From Streptosporangiaceae bacterium (GTDB lineage Bacteria; Actinomycetota; Actinomycetes; Streptosporangiales; Streptosporangiaceae), in the NCBI GenBank assembly GCA_030045175.1, contig JASIBM010000434.1, positions 1-34,584 on the forward strand: a stretch of 34,584 bases of DNA, in the 5' to 3' direction. Each line of letters starts with the position of its first letter. The first letter of the stretch is position 1. The notes under the pieces were generated by a model. That model saw only the letters and a program-made list of their open reading frames with translations, did no database searches and had not been told where the DNA came from. Shown here piece after piece: positions 1-9,863 of the stretch. Both the position numbers and the translations under genes were made by a program.

Positions 1-147
1 CACCTCGGCCTGCACCACCACCGGCAACGACGCCACCTCCGCGCCGGCGAGCCAGCCCAGCCCCGCCAGCACCATGCCCACCGCCTCGCCCGCCGATGCT
101 GGCGCCCCGGGCTGGGGTGCAGCGGGCAGCTGGCCGGGAGCACACAC
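1..147 (-). CDS. N-terminal fragment of a probable DUF222/HNH endonuclease family protein (runs off the window edge)
   Basis: Reverse-strand frame opening at GTG (147-145) after a GGGAGG RBS-like motif; translation MCAPGQLPAAPQPGAPASAGEAVGMVLAGLGWLAGAEVASLPVVVQAEV resembles the start of actinobacterial DUF222 proteins. Family call is from memory of a short fragment. Confidence 0.45.
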   Translation of the reverse strand, partial: MCAPGQLPAAPQPGAPASAGEAVGMVLAGLGWLAGAEVASLPVVVQAEV

Positions 148-496
148 CGGGTACCACCTCCCTGCACAGGCGACGAGCAACACAAGGCGACGAGTAAACG
201 GACAATCCGGCGAGGATCAGAACATGGTGTGGCGCGCATGCGCGCCAGCGGTGCCGCCCTGCTTAGCGGCGCAAGAATCTCATGAACGGAGGGCCGGCCG
301 GCCGGGACAACTTCTCCCCGTCAACAGGGGAGTCCACTGTGCCAGAACACTTCGCCTACGACTGTCCCGGTGGCGCCATCTCTCTAGAACACTAATCCGA
401 ATCATACCATGAGCCAGCGACAAGAACCAGCGCGAACCGTTGCCCGGCGACGCAATCCGGCCCGTCGTCAGTCGCCGGAGCCTGGCAGTGCAGGGG

Positions 497-1354
497 TCAG
501 CCCGCGAGGCCGGCCAGCAAGTACCTGATCCCGATGGCCACGACGAGAACCCCGAGAGCCCGGCGGATCACCAGCTCGGGGAGCCGTGCCTGGATCCTCG
601 CCCCGGTGTAGGCGCCGGCCAGCCCGCCGATGCCGAGCGCGATGCCGGTTGGCCAGTCGGGCGCTACCGGGCCGTGGTCGCGGACTGACAGGATGAGGAA
701 GCTGATCACGCCCGCTACGGAGGTAACGAAGGTCGATGTCAGGGCGGCCGGCGCGACCTCGGCCGGCCGGCGGCCCGTGCCGATGAGGACCGGCGCCAAG
801 ATCGAGCCGCCGCCGATTCCGTAGATGCCGCCGATGCATCCCACCACGGCCGCCAGGCCGACGATTACCGGCGCTGTCAGTTCCCGCCGGCGAGACTGCG
901 CGGGGCTGGCCGAGGCTGCGTCGGGCGGGGATGCTGCGCCGGGCGGGGATGCTGCGCCGGGCGGGCGGGTGAGGGCGAGCCAGGTTCCCAGCGGGATCAG
1001 GACCGCGGCGACGACCAGGGCGAAGGCGCGCTGGCCTGGCAGCAGCTCGACCCGGATCACCGAGCCCGCGATCACGCCGGGCAGAGTGCCGGCGATCAGG
1101 CTGCCGGCCAGGCTGCCGCCGGCCTGGCCCTGCCGCCAGTACCGGTAGATCGCGCCTGGGGTGGCGATGACGTTGTACAGCAGGTTGGTCGGCGTGACCG
1201 CCGGGCTGGGCGTACCCAGGACGCTGACCTGGAAGGGGAGCAGCAGCACGGCGCCGGAGACGCCGGCGGGCGTCGCGATGACGGCGAGCAGGCAGGCCGC
1301 AAGCAGCGCGGCGATATCGGTCCATCCCGGTCCGAGCACGCCGCCACGGTACAA
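497..1354 (-). CDS. Sulfite exporter TauE/SafE family membrane protein
   Basis: 285 aa hydrophobic protein with GLAAVVGCIGGIYGIGGGSILAPVLI and a second half typical of TauE/SafE (LTSTFVTSVAGVISF). Confidence 0.85.
   Translation of the reverse strand: MYRGGVLGPGWTDIAALLAACLLAVIATPAGVSGAVLLLPFQVSVLGTPSPAVTPTNLLYNVIATPGAIYRYWRQGQAGGSLAGSLIAGTLPGVIAGSVIRVELLPGQRAFALVVAAVLIPLGTWLALTRPPGAASPPGAASPPDAASASPAQSRRRELTAPVIVGLAAVVGCIGGIYGIGGGSILAPVLIGTGRRPAEVAPAALTSTFVTSVAGVISFLILSVRDHGPVAPDWPTGIALGIGGLAGAYTGARIQARLPELVIRRALGVLVVAIGIRYLLAGLAG
915..968. repeat. 18-bp tandem repeat, 3 units (GCTGCGYCGGGCGGGGAT-like) inside the TauE/SafE gene
   Basis: Units 915-932, 933-950, 951-968; encodes the PPGAASPPGAASPPDAAS linker on the minus strand. 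Confidence 0.85.
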
Positions 1355-1590
1355 GGATGAAAGCGGGCAGAGCGGTCTATGACCGGTCTAATTGCGCACG
1401 GCAACCGCCTGCCCAGGTCAATGATCGTCACCGGGCCGAGCTGGGGCTAGCGAGATCAGCCCCAGGGCGCGTGCTTGACCGGGATTATGATAACAGCAAG
1501 ATGCGGCAGCGTCCGGAGGGCGCTCGCAACCAAGGCCGGCGGTGGGTGTTGCCCAGTCGCCGGCGGCGCAATGCCACACTTGATCCAGCC

Positions 1591-2475
1591 ATGCCACCAC
1601 GCGCTCATATCCTGGTCGTCAACGGACGGAAGGTCCACCAGCCGGTCTTCGTGATCGGCGCGCCGCACTCCGGCGCGGACCTGCTGGCGCGCGCGCTCAA
1701 GCGAACCGCCGGGTTTCACTTCACCGTCGGCCAGCCGAGCGTGCTCAGCGTCGTCTACGCGTTCGCCCGCACGCCGTCGATCCAGCTAGGCCGCGGCGCG
1801 GCCGCCGCGACCGTGCTGCGCGACGCCTTCGCCCAGGCCTGGCAGGTCTCCCCGCACGCGTGCCTGACCTGCCGCGCCGAGTGCAGGCTGGCGCGGACCG
1901 GGCCGGAGTCGGGAAGCTGCGTCGACGAGCGGAACATCAGCAGGTACGGCGACGCCAGCCCGGCGCTGATGTACTGCGCGGAGTCCCTGGTCGACGCGTT
2001 CCCCGACGCGCGCATCGTGCAGGTGGTGCGCGACGGGCGGGCCGTCGTGGCCGCGATGCTCGCCGACCCCGAGGAGCTCGCCTGGTTCCGGCGCGGCGTC
2101 GCCAACGTCGACACCGAGTTCCCCAACCCGTTCTTCGGCGTCGAGACCGAGGATGACCTGGCGGCCTGGCCCAAGCTCTCGGCCGCGGGCAGGTGCGCGA
2201 TGCGGTGGCGTGGCTCGGTGCACAAGATGGCGCGCCTGCGGGGCAGCCTCGGCGCCGAGCAGCTGACCACGTTCCGCTACGAGCAGGTCGTGTCCGAGCC
2301 GCATCGGGTCGCGACCGCGCTCGGGGAGTTCGCTGGCGCGCAGGTCGGCCGGATCGACGTGCCGCCTGGCCAGCCTGGGCGCGGCAGCTGGCAGCGCGTG
2401 CTGAGCCCGGAGCAGCTCGCCGACATCGAGCGGGTGGCCGGCCAGCAGCTGCGCCGGGTGGGCTACGGCGACTAG
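1591..2475 (+). CDS. Sulfotransferase family protein
   Basis: PVFVIGAPHSGADLLARALKRTAGFHF (5'-PSB-like loop) and later ARIVQVVRDGRAVVAAML (3'-PB-like RDGR). Start chosen at the ATG before PPRAHILVVNGRK; the ORF extends upstream to 1357. Confidence 0.75.
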   Translation: MPPRAHILVVNGRKVHQPVFVIGAPHSGADLLARALKRTAGFHFTVGQPSVLSVVYAFARTPSIQLGRGAAAATVLRDAFAQAWQVSPHACLTCRAECRLARTGPESGSCVDERNISRYGDASPALMYCAESLVDAFPDARIVQVVRDGRAVVAAMLADPEELAWFRRGVANVDTEFPNPFFGVETEDDLAAWPKLSAAGRCAMRWRGSVHKMARLRGSLGAEQLTTFRYEQVVSEPHRVATALGEFAGAQVGRIDVPPGQPGRGSWQRVLSPEQLADIERVAGQQLRRVGYGD

Positions 2476-2479
2476 CCGG

Positions 2480-4330
2480 CTAGCCGGCGTCCTGCGGCGC
2501 GCGGCGGGTGTGCTCGCGCGCGTGCTGCTCTAGGTTCAGCGCCGCGATGATCAGTGGCACGTGGCTGAACGCCTGCGGGCTGTTGCCCACCTGGCGGCCA
2601 TACCTCGGGTCGTATTCCTCGCTGAGCAGGCCGAGATCGTTGCGCAGCGCGAGCAGCCGCTCGAACAGCGCTGTCGCCTCGTCGTACGCGCCTATCTGGT
2701 GCAGCGCGCCCACCAGCCAGAAGCTGCACGCCAGGAACGCGCCCTCGGTGCCTGGCAGCCCATCGTCAAGCGGCTCGCCGGGCTGGCCATAGCGAAGCAC
2801 CAGGCCGTCGCGGGTCAGCTCGCGCATGATCGTCCGGACCGTGGACACCACCCTGGCGTCGTCACCTGGCAGGAAGCCGACATCGGGGATCAGCAGCACG
2901 GCGGCGTCGAGCTCGGTGCTGCCGTAGTACTGGGTGAACGTGCCGCGGGTCCGGTCGTAGCCAGACTCGAGGACCTGCGCGTGAATCGCGTCCCTGGCGT
3001 CTAGCCAGCGCAGCACCGTGGACTCGCCCGCGCCGGACAAGCCCATCCGCGCCATCTTGATCCCGCGGTCGAAGGCCACCCACGCCATCACCTTCGAGTG
3101 GACGAAGTGCCTGCGCGGACCGCGCACTTCCCAGATGCCCTCGTCGGGCTCGCGCCAGTGCCGCTCGAGGTGGCTCAGCATCTCCTCCATCAGCTTGGCC
3201 GTGTGCCTGTCGAAGCCAAGCCCGGCCTGCTTGCCAAGCCCGAACGCATCGATCACCTCGCCGAAGACGTCATTCTGGCACTGGCCCACGGCGCCGTTCC
3301 CGATCCTGACCGGAGCCGATCCCTCGTACCCTGGCAGCCAGTCGGCCACCCACTCGGTTAGCCTGCGCTCTCCGGCCACGCCGTACATGATCTGCACGGC
3401 GTCGGGGCTCCCGGCGACCGCGCGAGCCAGCCAGGAGCGCCACGCCGCCGCCTCATCCAGGTAACCGGTCCGCAGCAGCGCCTCGAGGGACAACGTCGCG
3501 TCCCGCAGCCAGCAGTACCGGTAGTCCCAGTTGCGCACGCCACCGAGATCCTCGGGCAGGGACGTGGTCGGTGCCGCGACGATGCCGCCGGTCGGCTCGT
3601 AGGTGAGCGCCTTGATGGTGATCAGGGAACGGACGACGGCGTCCCGGTACTTGCCCTGATAGCTGCAGCGCGCTGCCCAGCCGGTCCAGAAGTCGGTGGC
3701 CTGGGCGAGCGCTTCCGTCGTGTCGAACGCGCGCGGCGGGCCGGGCAGGTGCGAGGGCAGCCAGGTCATGACGAACGGCACGCGCTGGCCGGCCTGGACG
3801 ACGAAGCTGGCGCGGTGCACCATCTGGTGTCCTACTAGCCGGACCGGTGTCCGCAGCCACACCGAGTCGGGTCCGGCCACCGCGTTGATGACATCGCCCA
3901 TCCGGCGCACCCACGGCACCACCCGGCCGTAGCCAAAGCGCATCCGCAGCACGCACTCCATCTCAACGGAGCCGGTCAGCCCCTCGACCACGCGCACGAG
4001 CGCGGGCGGAGCCGCATGCCTGGGCGGCATGAAGTCGGTGACCTGGACGCTGCCGCTGGCCGTCAGCCACCGGGTGGTCAGGATCAAGGTGTCCGGCAGG
4101 TAGCTTCGCTCGATGACTGGCGCCCTGGCGGCCGGCTTCGCGGCTTCGGCGGGACTCAGCCGCCACTGGCCGTTGCGCTCGTCGCCGAGCAGCGCCGCGA
4201 ACACGGCATCGGAGTCGAACCTGGGCAGGCAGAGCCAGTCGATCGCCCCGTCGCGGCCGACCAGCGCCGCCGTCTGCATGTCGCCGATCAGCGCGTAGTC
4301 CTCGATCGGCGGGTGGCGCGAGGGCGGCAT
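2480..4330 (-). CDS. Glycoside hydrolase family 15 protein (glucoamylase/trehalase-like)
   Basis: 616 aa; PIEDYALIGDMQTAALVGRDGAIDWLCLPRFDSDAVFAALLG, NWDYRYCWLRDATLSLEALL, EEYDPRYGRQVGNSPQAFSHVPLI are GH15 signatures. Confidence 0.93.
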   Translation of the reverse strand: MPPSRHPPIEDYALIGDMQTAALVGRDGAIDWLCLPRFDSDAVFAALLGDERNGQWRLSPAEAAKPAARAPVIERSYLPDTLILTTRWLTASGSVQVTDFMPPRHAAPPALVRVVEGLTGSVEMECVLRMRFGYGRVVPWVRRMGDVINAVAGPDSVWLRTPVRLVGHQMVHRASFVVQAGQRVPFVMTWLPSHLPGPPRAFDTTEALAQATDFWTGWAARCSYQGKYRDAVVRSLITIKALTYEPTGGIVAAPTTSLPEDLGGVRNWDYRYCWLRDATLSLEALLRTGYLDEAAAWRSWLARAVAGSPDAVQIMYGVAGERRLTEWVADWLPGYEGSAPVRIGNGAVGQCQNDVFGEVIDAFGLGKQAGLGFDRHTAKLMEEMLSHLERHWREPDEGIWEVRGPRRHFVHSKVMAWVAFDRGIKMARMGLSGAGESTVLRWLDARDAIHAQVLESGYDRTRGTFTQYYGSTELDAAVLLIPDVGFLPGDDARVVSTVRTIMRELTRDGLVLRYGQPGEPLDDGLPGTEGAFLACSFWLVGALHQIGAYDEATALFERLLALRNDLGLLSEEYDPRYGRQVGNSPQAFSHVPLIIAALNLEQHAREHTRRAPQDAG

Positions 4331-4378
4331 GACACGAGCTTGCCCTCATCGGGCGCGTTCACGCCTAAGCTAGGGACC

Positions 4379-4753
4379 GTGCACAGGCAAGGAATCAAGC
4401 GGAACCGGCCGATGGCGGTCAGCGTGTCACTCGCGGCGGGCATCGCCGCCGGCGTGCTTGCCCTCGCGGGCTGCGCCAAGATGTACGCGGCGCTCGGCCA
4501 GGAGTACCTCCAGGTGCAGTTCGCCCCGAACACCTCGCTGACCGCGGCCCGTCACGTGACAGCGGCCTGCTCCCATATACCGAACGTGCGGCTGCAGCCA
4601 GTCAGGGCGACGACCGCCCAGCTGAACGTCGCCTATTCGGCCACCTACGTCGTCACCTACGCCAGCGACGCGAACCTGGCCCAGCTACAGGTCTGCCTGG
4701 ACCGGTTCCCCTCGGTGCAAGGCCTCACCGAGACCGACCCTGGCGACAGCTAG
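4379..4753 (+). CDS. Small putative lipoprotein of unknown function
   Basis: GTG start at 4379 (or ATG 4411); hydrophobic leader SVSLAAGIAAGVLALAGC with lipobox LAGC, then about 90 aa. Confidence 0.6.
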   Translation: MHRQGIKRNRPMAVSVSLAAGIAAGVLALAGCAKMYAALGQEYLQVQFAPNTSLTAARHVTAACSHIPNVRLQPVRATTAQLNVAYSATYVVTYASDANLAQLQVCLDRFPSVQGLTETDPGDS

Positions 4754-5619
4754 CTCCGCGCGGCGCCTGCGTCGGCCAGCACCACCCGCTCGGCGCCGGC
4801 GTAGACGTTCATCGAGCCGCCGCGCAGGAAGCCGACCAGCGTCAGCCCGGCCTCCTGCGCGAGCGCGCAGGCCAGCGACGACGGGGCGGACACCGCGGCC
4901 AGCACCGGGCAGCCGGCCAGCACGGCCTTCTGCGCGAGCTCGAACGAGGCCCGGCCGCTCACAAGCAGCACGCAGCCGCGCAACGGCAGCCTGCCCTCGC
5001 GCAGCGCCCAGCCGACCACCTTGTCGACCGCGTTGTGCCTGCCCACGTCCTCGCGCGCGGCGAGCAGTTCGCCGTCCGCCGTGAACACGGCCGCCGCGTG
5101 CAGCCCGCCCGTGCTCGCGAAGACGCGCTGCGCGGCGCGCAGCGCCTCGGGAAGCTCGGCCAGCCGGTCCGCCGTGATCACGAGTGAATCTGCGTTAATA
5201 TCCCAAAATGGCCTAACAAAAAGCTCTTCGATGCTCGCCTTACCGCAAACGCCGCAGGCGCTCGTGCTCAAGAAGTTCCTGGCCCGCGCCGATGCGGCGG
5301 GCAAGCCGGGGCGAAGCCGGACGTCGGCGATGTTCCCGGTGCCCTCGTGGCCGGCATGCCCGCAGCTCGTGCCGTCGCAGAGCCTGATCGAGGCGATGTC
5401 GCCGGGGGAGCGGACCACGCCCTCGCCCACCAGGAAGCCCGCCGCGAGGTCGATGTCGTCGCCCGGCGTGCGCATGGTCAGCGTCAGCGCGCGGCCGTCC
5501 AGCCTGATCCCCAGCGGCTCCTCCGCGGCGAGCAGGTCGGCGACGTCGCTCACCTGGGGCGCGCCTGGAGGTCGCAGCGAGATCCGCCGTACCTTCCGCC
5601 GCGCGGTCCTTGACGTCAT
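4750..5619 (-). CDS. fdhD: Formate dehydrogenase accessory sulfurtransferase FdhD
   Basis: 289 aa; STSACGVCGKASIEEL (CxxC), VFASTGGLHAAAVF, AREDVGRHNAVDKVVGWAL, LLVSGRASFELAQKA are FdhD motifs. Confidence 0.95.
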   Translation of the reverse strand: MTSRTARRKVRRISLRPPGAPQVSDVADLLAAEEPLGIRLDGRALTLTMRTPGDDIDLAAGFLVGEGVVRSPGDIASIRLCDGTSCGHAGHEGTGNIADVRLRPGLPAASARARNFLSTSACGVCGKASIEELFVRPFWDINADSLVITADRLAELPEALRAAQRVFASTGGLHAAAVFTADGELLAAREDVGRHNAVDKVVGWALREGRLPLRGCVLLVSGRASFELAQKAVLAGCPVLAAVSAPSSLACALAQEAGLTLVGFLRGGSMNVYAGAERVVLADAGAARS

Positions 5620-5673
5620 GTTCGCCTTCCGTGGATCATCCGCACTGTCGCTCCCCAGAGATTACGTGCTTGG

Positions 5674-8600
5674 ATGAGTCTCGTGGCGACACCGATGGCG
5701 CGCTGGCCGGTGTACCGGCAGCTGACCGGGCGGGACAGGCTGGGCAGGGGCGTCGCGGCCAGGTCGGCTGCCACCGACGCGGCCGCGCCGAGGACCGCGA
5801 GCGCCGACCGGGTGGTCGCGTCGGTCTGCCCGTACTGCGCGGTCGGCTGCGGGCAGAAGGTCTACGTGTCGTCGGCCGGCGGGACCGACCACGTCACCCA
5901 GATCGAGGGCGACCCGGACTCGCCGGTCTCGCGGGGCAGGCTGTGCCCGAAGGGCGCGGCGAGCAAGGAGCTCGTGACCCATCCGGGCAGGCAGACGACC
6001 GTGCTCTACCGGCGCCCTTACGCCGCGAGCTGGGAGCCGCTCGGGCTCGATGCGGCGATGGACATGATCGCCGACCGGATGGTCAGGGCCAGGGACGAGA
6101 CCTGGCAGGAGCGGGCCGATGGCCGGCGGGTGGCCAGGACTACGGCGATCGCCAGCCTGGGCGGCGCGACGCTGGACAATGAGGAGAACTACCTCATCAA
6201 GAAGCTCTGGACCGCGCTCGGCGCGATCTCCATCGAGAACCAGGCGCGAATTTGACACTCCGCCACCGTTCCCGGTCTGGGAACTAGCTTCGGCCGCGGC
6301 GGCGCCACGACCTTCCCGCGCGACCTGATCAATTCCGATTGCGTGGTGATCTGCGGCTCCAACATGGCCGAGTGCCACCCGGTGGCGTTCCAGTGGGTGG
6401 TGGAGGCGAAGCTGCGCGGGGCCACGGTGATCCACATCGACCCGCGGTTCACCAGGACGAGCGCGCTGGCCACCAGGCACCTGGCCAACCGGGCAGGCGG
6501 CGACATCGTGCTGCTCGGGGCGCTGGTCAACCACGTGCTTTCCGGCGGGCACGAGTTCGGTGAGTACGTCGCCGCCTACACCAACGCGGCCGACGTGCTG
6601 CCGGAGGACTACACAGACGCCGAGGACGGCGGCGGGCTGTTCTCTGGCTACGACCCGGTCACCCGCAGCTACGACAACGCGAGCTGGCAGCCGACCGGCG
6701 AGCGTGACCTGACGCTGACCCACCCCAGGTGCGTGTTCCAGGTGCTCAAGCGGCACTTCGCGCGCTACACCCCGGAGCTGGTGGAGCGGGTCTGCGGCAT
6801 CTCGCTGGCCGACTTCGGCTACCTGGCCGACACGCTGGTCCGGTGCAGCGGCAGGGAGCGCACCACCGCCTGGGTGTACGCGGTCGGCTGGACCCAGCAC
6901 ACCACGGGCGTACAGCACATCAGGACCGCCGCGATCTTGCAGCTGCTGCTCGGCAACATGGGCAGGCCGGGCGGCGGGATCATGGCGCTGCGCGGGCACG
7001 CGAGCATCCAGGGCTCGACCGACATCCCGACGCTGTTCGACCTGCTGCCCGGGTACCTGCCGATGCCCAGGGCGCAGGACGCCAGCCTGGACGAGTACCT
7101 GGCCAGGCTGCCGGACACCGGCTTCTGGGGGCTCAAGCGGGCATACCTGGTCAGCCTGATGAAGGCGTGGTTCGGCGAGCACGCCACCGCGGGCAACGAC
7201 TTCTGCCTGCCGGACCTGCCGCGGCTGACCGGCGATCATGGCACCTACCGGACCGTGCTCGACATGATCGAAGGCAACGTCAGGGGCTACGTCCTGTGGG
7301 GCCAGAACCCGGCCGTCGGGTCGGCGGGCGGGCGGCTGCAGCGCCTCGCGCTCGCCAAGCTGGACTGGCTGGTGGTCCGCGACCTCACCGTGATCGAGAG
7401 CGCCACGTTCTGGAAGGACAGCCCGGAGATCGCGACCGGCGAGCTGGCCACCGAGCAGATCGGCACCGAGGTGTTCTTCCTGCCGGCCGCGTCGCACGTG
7501 GAGAAGGAAGGCAGCTTCACCAACACCCAGCGGATACTGCAGTGGCACCACAAGGCGATCGAGCCGCCTGGCGACGCGCGCAGCGACCTGTGGTTCGCCT
7601 ATCACCTCGGCAAGCGGATCAAGCAGCGGCTGGCCAGGTCCCGGCGCGGGCGGGACCGGCTGATCCAGCACCTGACCTGGACCTACCCGGAGGCCGGCCC
7701 GCACGCCGAGCCTGACGCGCAGGCCGTGCTCGCCGAGATCAACGGCCGGGCGGCCGACGGCAGGCCGCTCGGCGGCTTCACCGAGCTCGCCGACGACGGC
7801 TCCACGGCCTGCGGCGCCTGGATCTACAGCGGCTGCTTCGCTGGCGGGGTCAACCAGACCGCCAGGCGCAAGCCCGCGGCCGAGCAGACGTGGGTGGCGC
7901 CGCAGTGGGGCTGGGCCTGGCCGGCCAACCGGCGGATGCTGTACAACCGGGCCTCTGCCGACTCCCGCGGCAGGCCGTGGAGCGCCGCGAAGGCGTACGT
8001 GTGGTGGGACGCCGAGGCCGGGGCGTGGACCGGGCACGACGTGCCCGACTTCGAGCGGGCCAAGCCGCCTGGCTACCTGCCAGGTGCCGGGGCGAAGGGG
8101 CCAGCGGCCTTGTCTGGCACCGACCCGTTCATCATGCTGAACGACGGCCGGGCGCACCTGTTCGTGCCTTCCGGGCTCGCCGACGGCCCGCTGCCCGTGC
8201 ACTACGAGCCGGCCGAGTCGCCGTTGCGCAACACCGTGTACGCCCAGGACACCAGCCCGGTCAGCAGGCTGTACCCCGACCACGCCGTGACGGCGAGGCA
8301 GGTCGGCGGCCACGCGGCCACCTACCCGTGCGTGGTCACCACCTACCGCCTGACCGAGCACCACACCGCCGGCGGGATGAGCCGTACCCTGTCCAGGCTG
8401 GCCGAGCTCCAGCCGGAGCTGTTCTGCGAGGTCTCGCCCGCCCTGGCGGCCGAGCGCGGCCTGGAGAACGGCGGCTGGGCGACGATCATCACGGCGCGCA
8501 GCGCGATCGAGGCCAAGGTGCTCGTCACCCGCCGGGTGCGGCCGCTGCGGCTGGCCGACGGCTCGGTCATCCACCAGGTTGGCCTGCCCTATCACTGGGG

Positions 8601-8781
8601 CAGCGTCGGCCTGGTCACCGGTGACACGGTCAACGACCTGCTGGCGTTCGCGCTCGACCCGAACGTGCTCATCCAGGAGAGCAAGGTGGCGACCTGCCAG
8701 ATCGTGAGTGGCCGGCGACCGCGCGGCCCGGCCCTGCTCGACCTGGTGGCCCGCTACCGGCAGGAGGCTGGTCTGCAGTGA
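5674..8781 (+). CDS. Selenocysteine-containing formate dehydrogenase, alpha (molybdopterin) subunit, read through UGA at 6253-6255
   Basis: ORFs 5674..6255 and 6343..8781 are in the same frame (669 nt = 223 codons apart). Across the UGA the translation is ENQARI-U-HSATVPGLGTSFGRGGATTFPRDLINSDCVVICGSNMAECHPVAFQW, matching the U-H-S active site of FDH. N-terminal CPYCAVGCGQ [4Fe-4S] motif. Confidence 0.95.
6253..6292 (+). promoter_or_regulatory. Bacterial SECIS-like element directing Sec insertion
   Basis: UGA at 6253-6255, then hairpin GTTCCC(6268-6273)-GGTCT(6274-6278)-GGGAAC(6279-6284), a perfect 6-bp stem with the GGUCU apical loop known from E. coli fdhF/fdnG SECIS, at the expected distance. 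Confidence 0.92.
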
Positions 8782-9773
8782 CTAGGCGGCTGCGGGGGGT
8801 TCCGGGGGGTCGCGCCCCCGGGCAGATACAGCTAGCGAGCCGGCTATACGGGCGGCTCGACGACGTGTCGGGTGAGGCCGGGTACCACGGTCATCCGGAG
8901 CGGGTCGGGTTCTTCACCGACACGAGCGTGTGCATCGGCTGCAAGGCATGCGAGGTCGCCTGCAAGGAGTGGAACGGGCTGCCCGAGCCGGACCCGGCCG
9001 GCCTCGCGCTTTCCGGCATGTCGTACGACAACACCGGCGCGCTCGGCGCCAATAGCTGGCGGCACGTGGCGTTCATCGAGCAACCCGGGCCTGTCGGCGC
9101 GAGCACGGGCGGCGGGGGCCTGCCGGACTCGGGGCCACTAGTGGCCGGCCCGGACGGGAGCCTGACGCTCAACCTGGGCCAGGGGTCGTCTCCCCAGGCC
9201 AGCTCATCGCCGCGGTGGCTGATGGCATCGGACGTGTGCAAGCACTGCACGCACGCCGCGTGCCTCGACGTCTGCCCGACCGGGGCGCTGGTCAGGACCG
9301 AGTTCGGCACCGTGATCGTGCAGCCGGACGTGTGCAACGGCTGCGCGTACTGCGTGTCTGCCTGCCCGTTCGGGGTGATCGACCGGCGCGAGGACGACGG
9401 CCGGGCGTGGAAGTGCACGATGTGCTATGACCGGCTGCGCGGCGGGCTCGAGCCCGCGTGCGCCAAGGCGTGCCCGACCGACTCGATTCAGTTCGGCCCC
9501 CTGGATGAGCTGCGGGAACGCGCCGGGCGGCGGCTCGCCGACCTGCACGCCGCCGGGGTCGGCGGGGCCAGGCTGTACGGCGCGGACCCGGACGACGGGA
9601 TCGGCGGGGCAGGCGCGTTCTTCCTGCTGCTCGACCGGCCCGAGGTGTACGGGCTGCCACCCGACCCGGTGGTCACGACCAGGGACCTGCCCGCGATGTG
9701 GCGGTGGGCCGGGGTCGCCGCCGGGGTGCTCGCGGCCGGAGTCGCCGTCGCCTTCGCCGGACGGCGGCGATGA
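8778..9773 (+). CDS. Formate dehydrogenase beta (4Fe-4S ferredoxin-type) subunit
   Basis: 331 aa; CIGCKACEVACKEWN, CKHCTHAACLDVCPTGAL, CNGCAYCVSACPFGVI, CTMCYDRLRGGLEPACAKACP; C-terminal TM helix. Start overlaps the alpha-subunit stop. Confidence 0.93.
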   Translation: MTRRLRGVPGGRAPGQIQLASRLYGRLDDVSGEAGYHGHPERVGFFTDTSVCIGCKACEVACKEWNGLPEPDPAGLALSGMSYDNTGALGANSWRHVAFIEQPGPVGASTGGGGLPDSGPLVAGPDGSLTLNLGQGSSPQASSSPRWLMASDVCKHCTHAACLDVCPTGALVRTEFGTVIVQPDVCNGCAYCVSACPFGVIDRREDDGRAWKCTMCYDRLRGGLEPACAKACPTDSIQFGPLDELRERAGRRLADLHAAGVGGARLYGADPDDGIGGAGAFFLLLDRPEVYGLPPDPVVTTRDLPAMWRWAGVAAGVLAAGVAVAFAGRRR

Positions 9774-9793
9774 CACCGGACCACCGATTCAGT

Positions 9794-9846
9794 CATGATC
9801 ACGGAATCCTGTTGGCAAAAGCTGCGCACAGGAGTCCGTGATCATG
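9794..9846. repeat. Long inverted repeat (19-bp arms, 1 mismatch, 15-nt spacer) between fdh beta and nrfD genes
   Basis: CATGATCACGGAATCCTGT (9794-9812) / ACAGGAGTCCGTGATCATG (9828-9846). Confidence 0.9.
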
Positions 9847-9863
9847 CGCCGTTCGCACGGGAG

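Noticed and set aside
915-968. CRISPR-like repeat array
   Set aside because: Short 18-bp contiguous tandem units with no spacers, within a coding sequence; other repeats in the window are likewise not CRISPR.
6253-6342. Formate dehydrogenase interpreted as a frameshifted or nonsense pseudogene
   Set aside because: Frame is unchanged across the UGA, residues on both sides are conserved FDH sequence, and a SECIS-like hairpin follows; Sec recoding explains it.
5662-8595. 977-aa ORF on the minus strand
   Set aside because: Lies antisense to the clear fdhD/formate dehydrogenase genes; composition (Arg/Pro/Ala/Gly/Val-rich, no domains) is typical of high-GC shadow ORFs.
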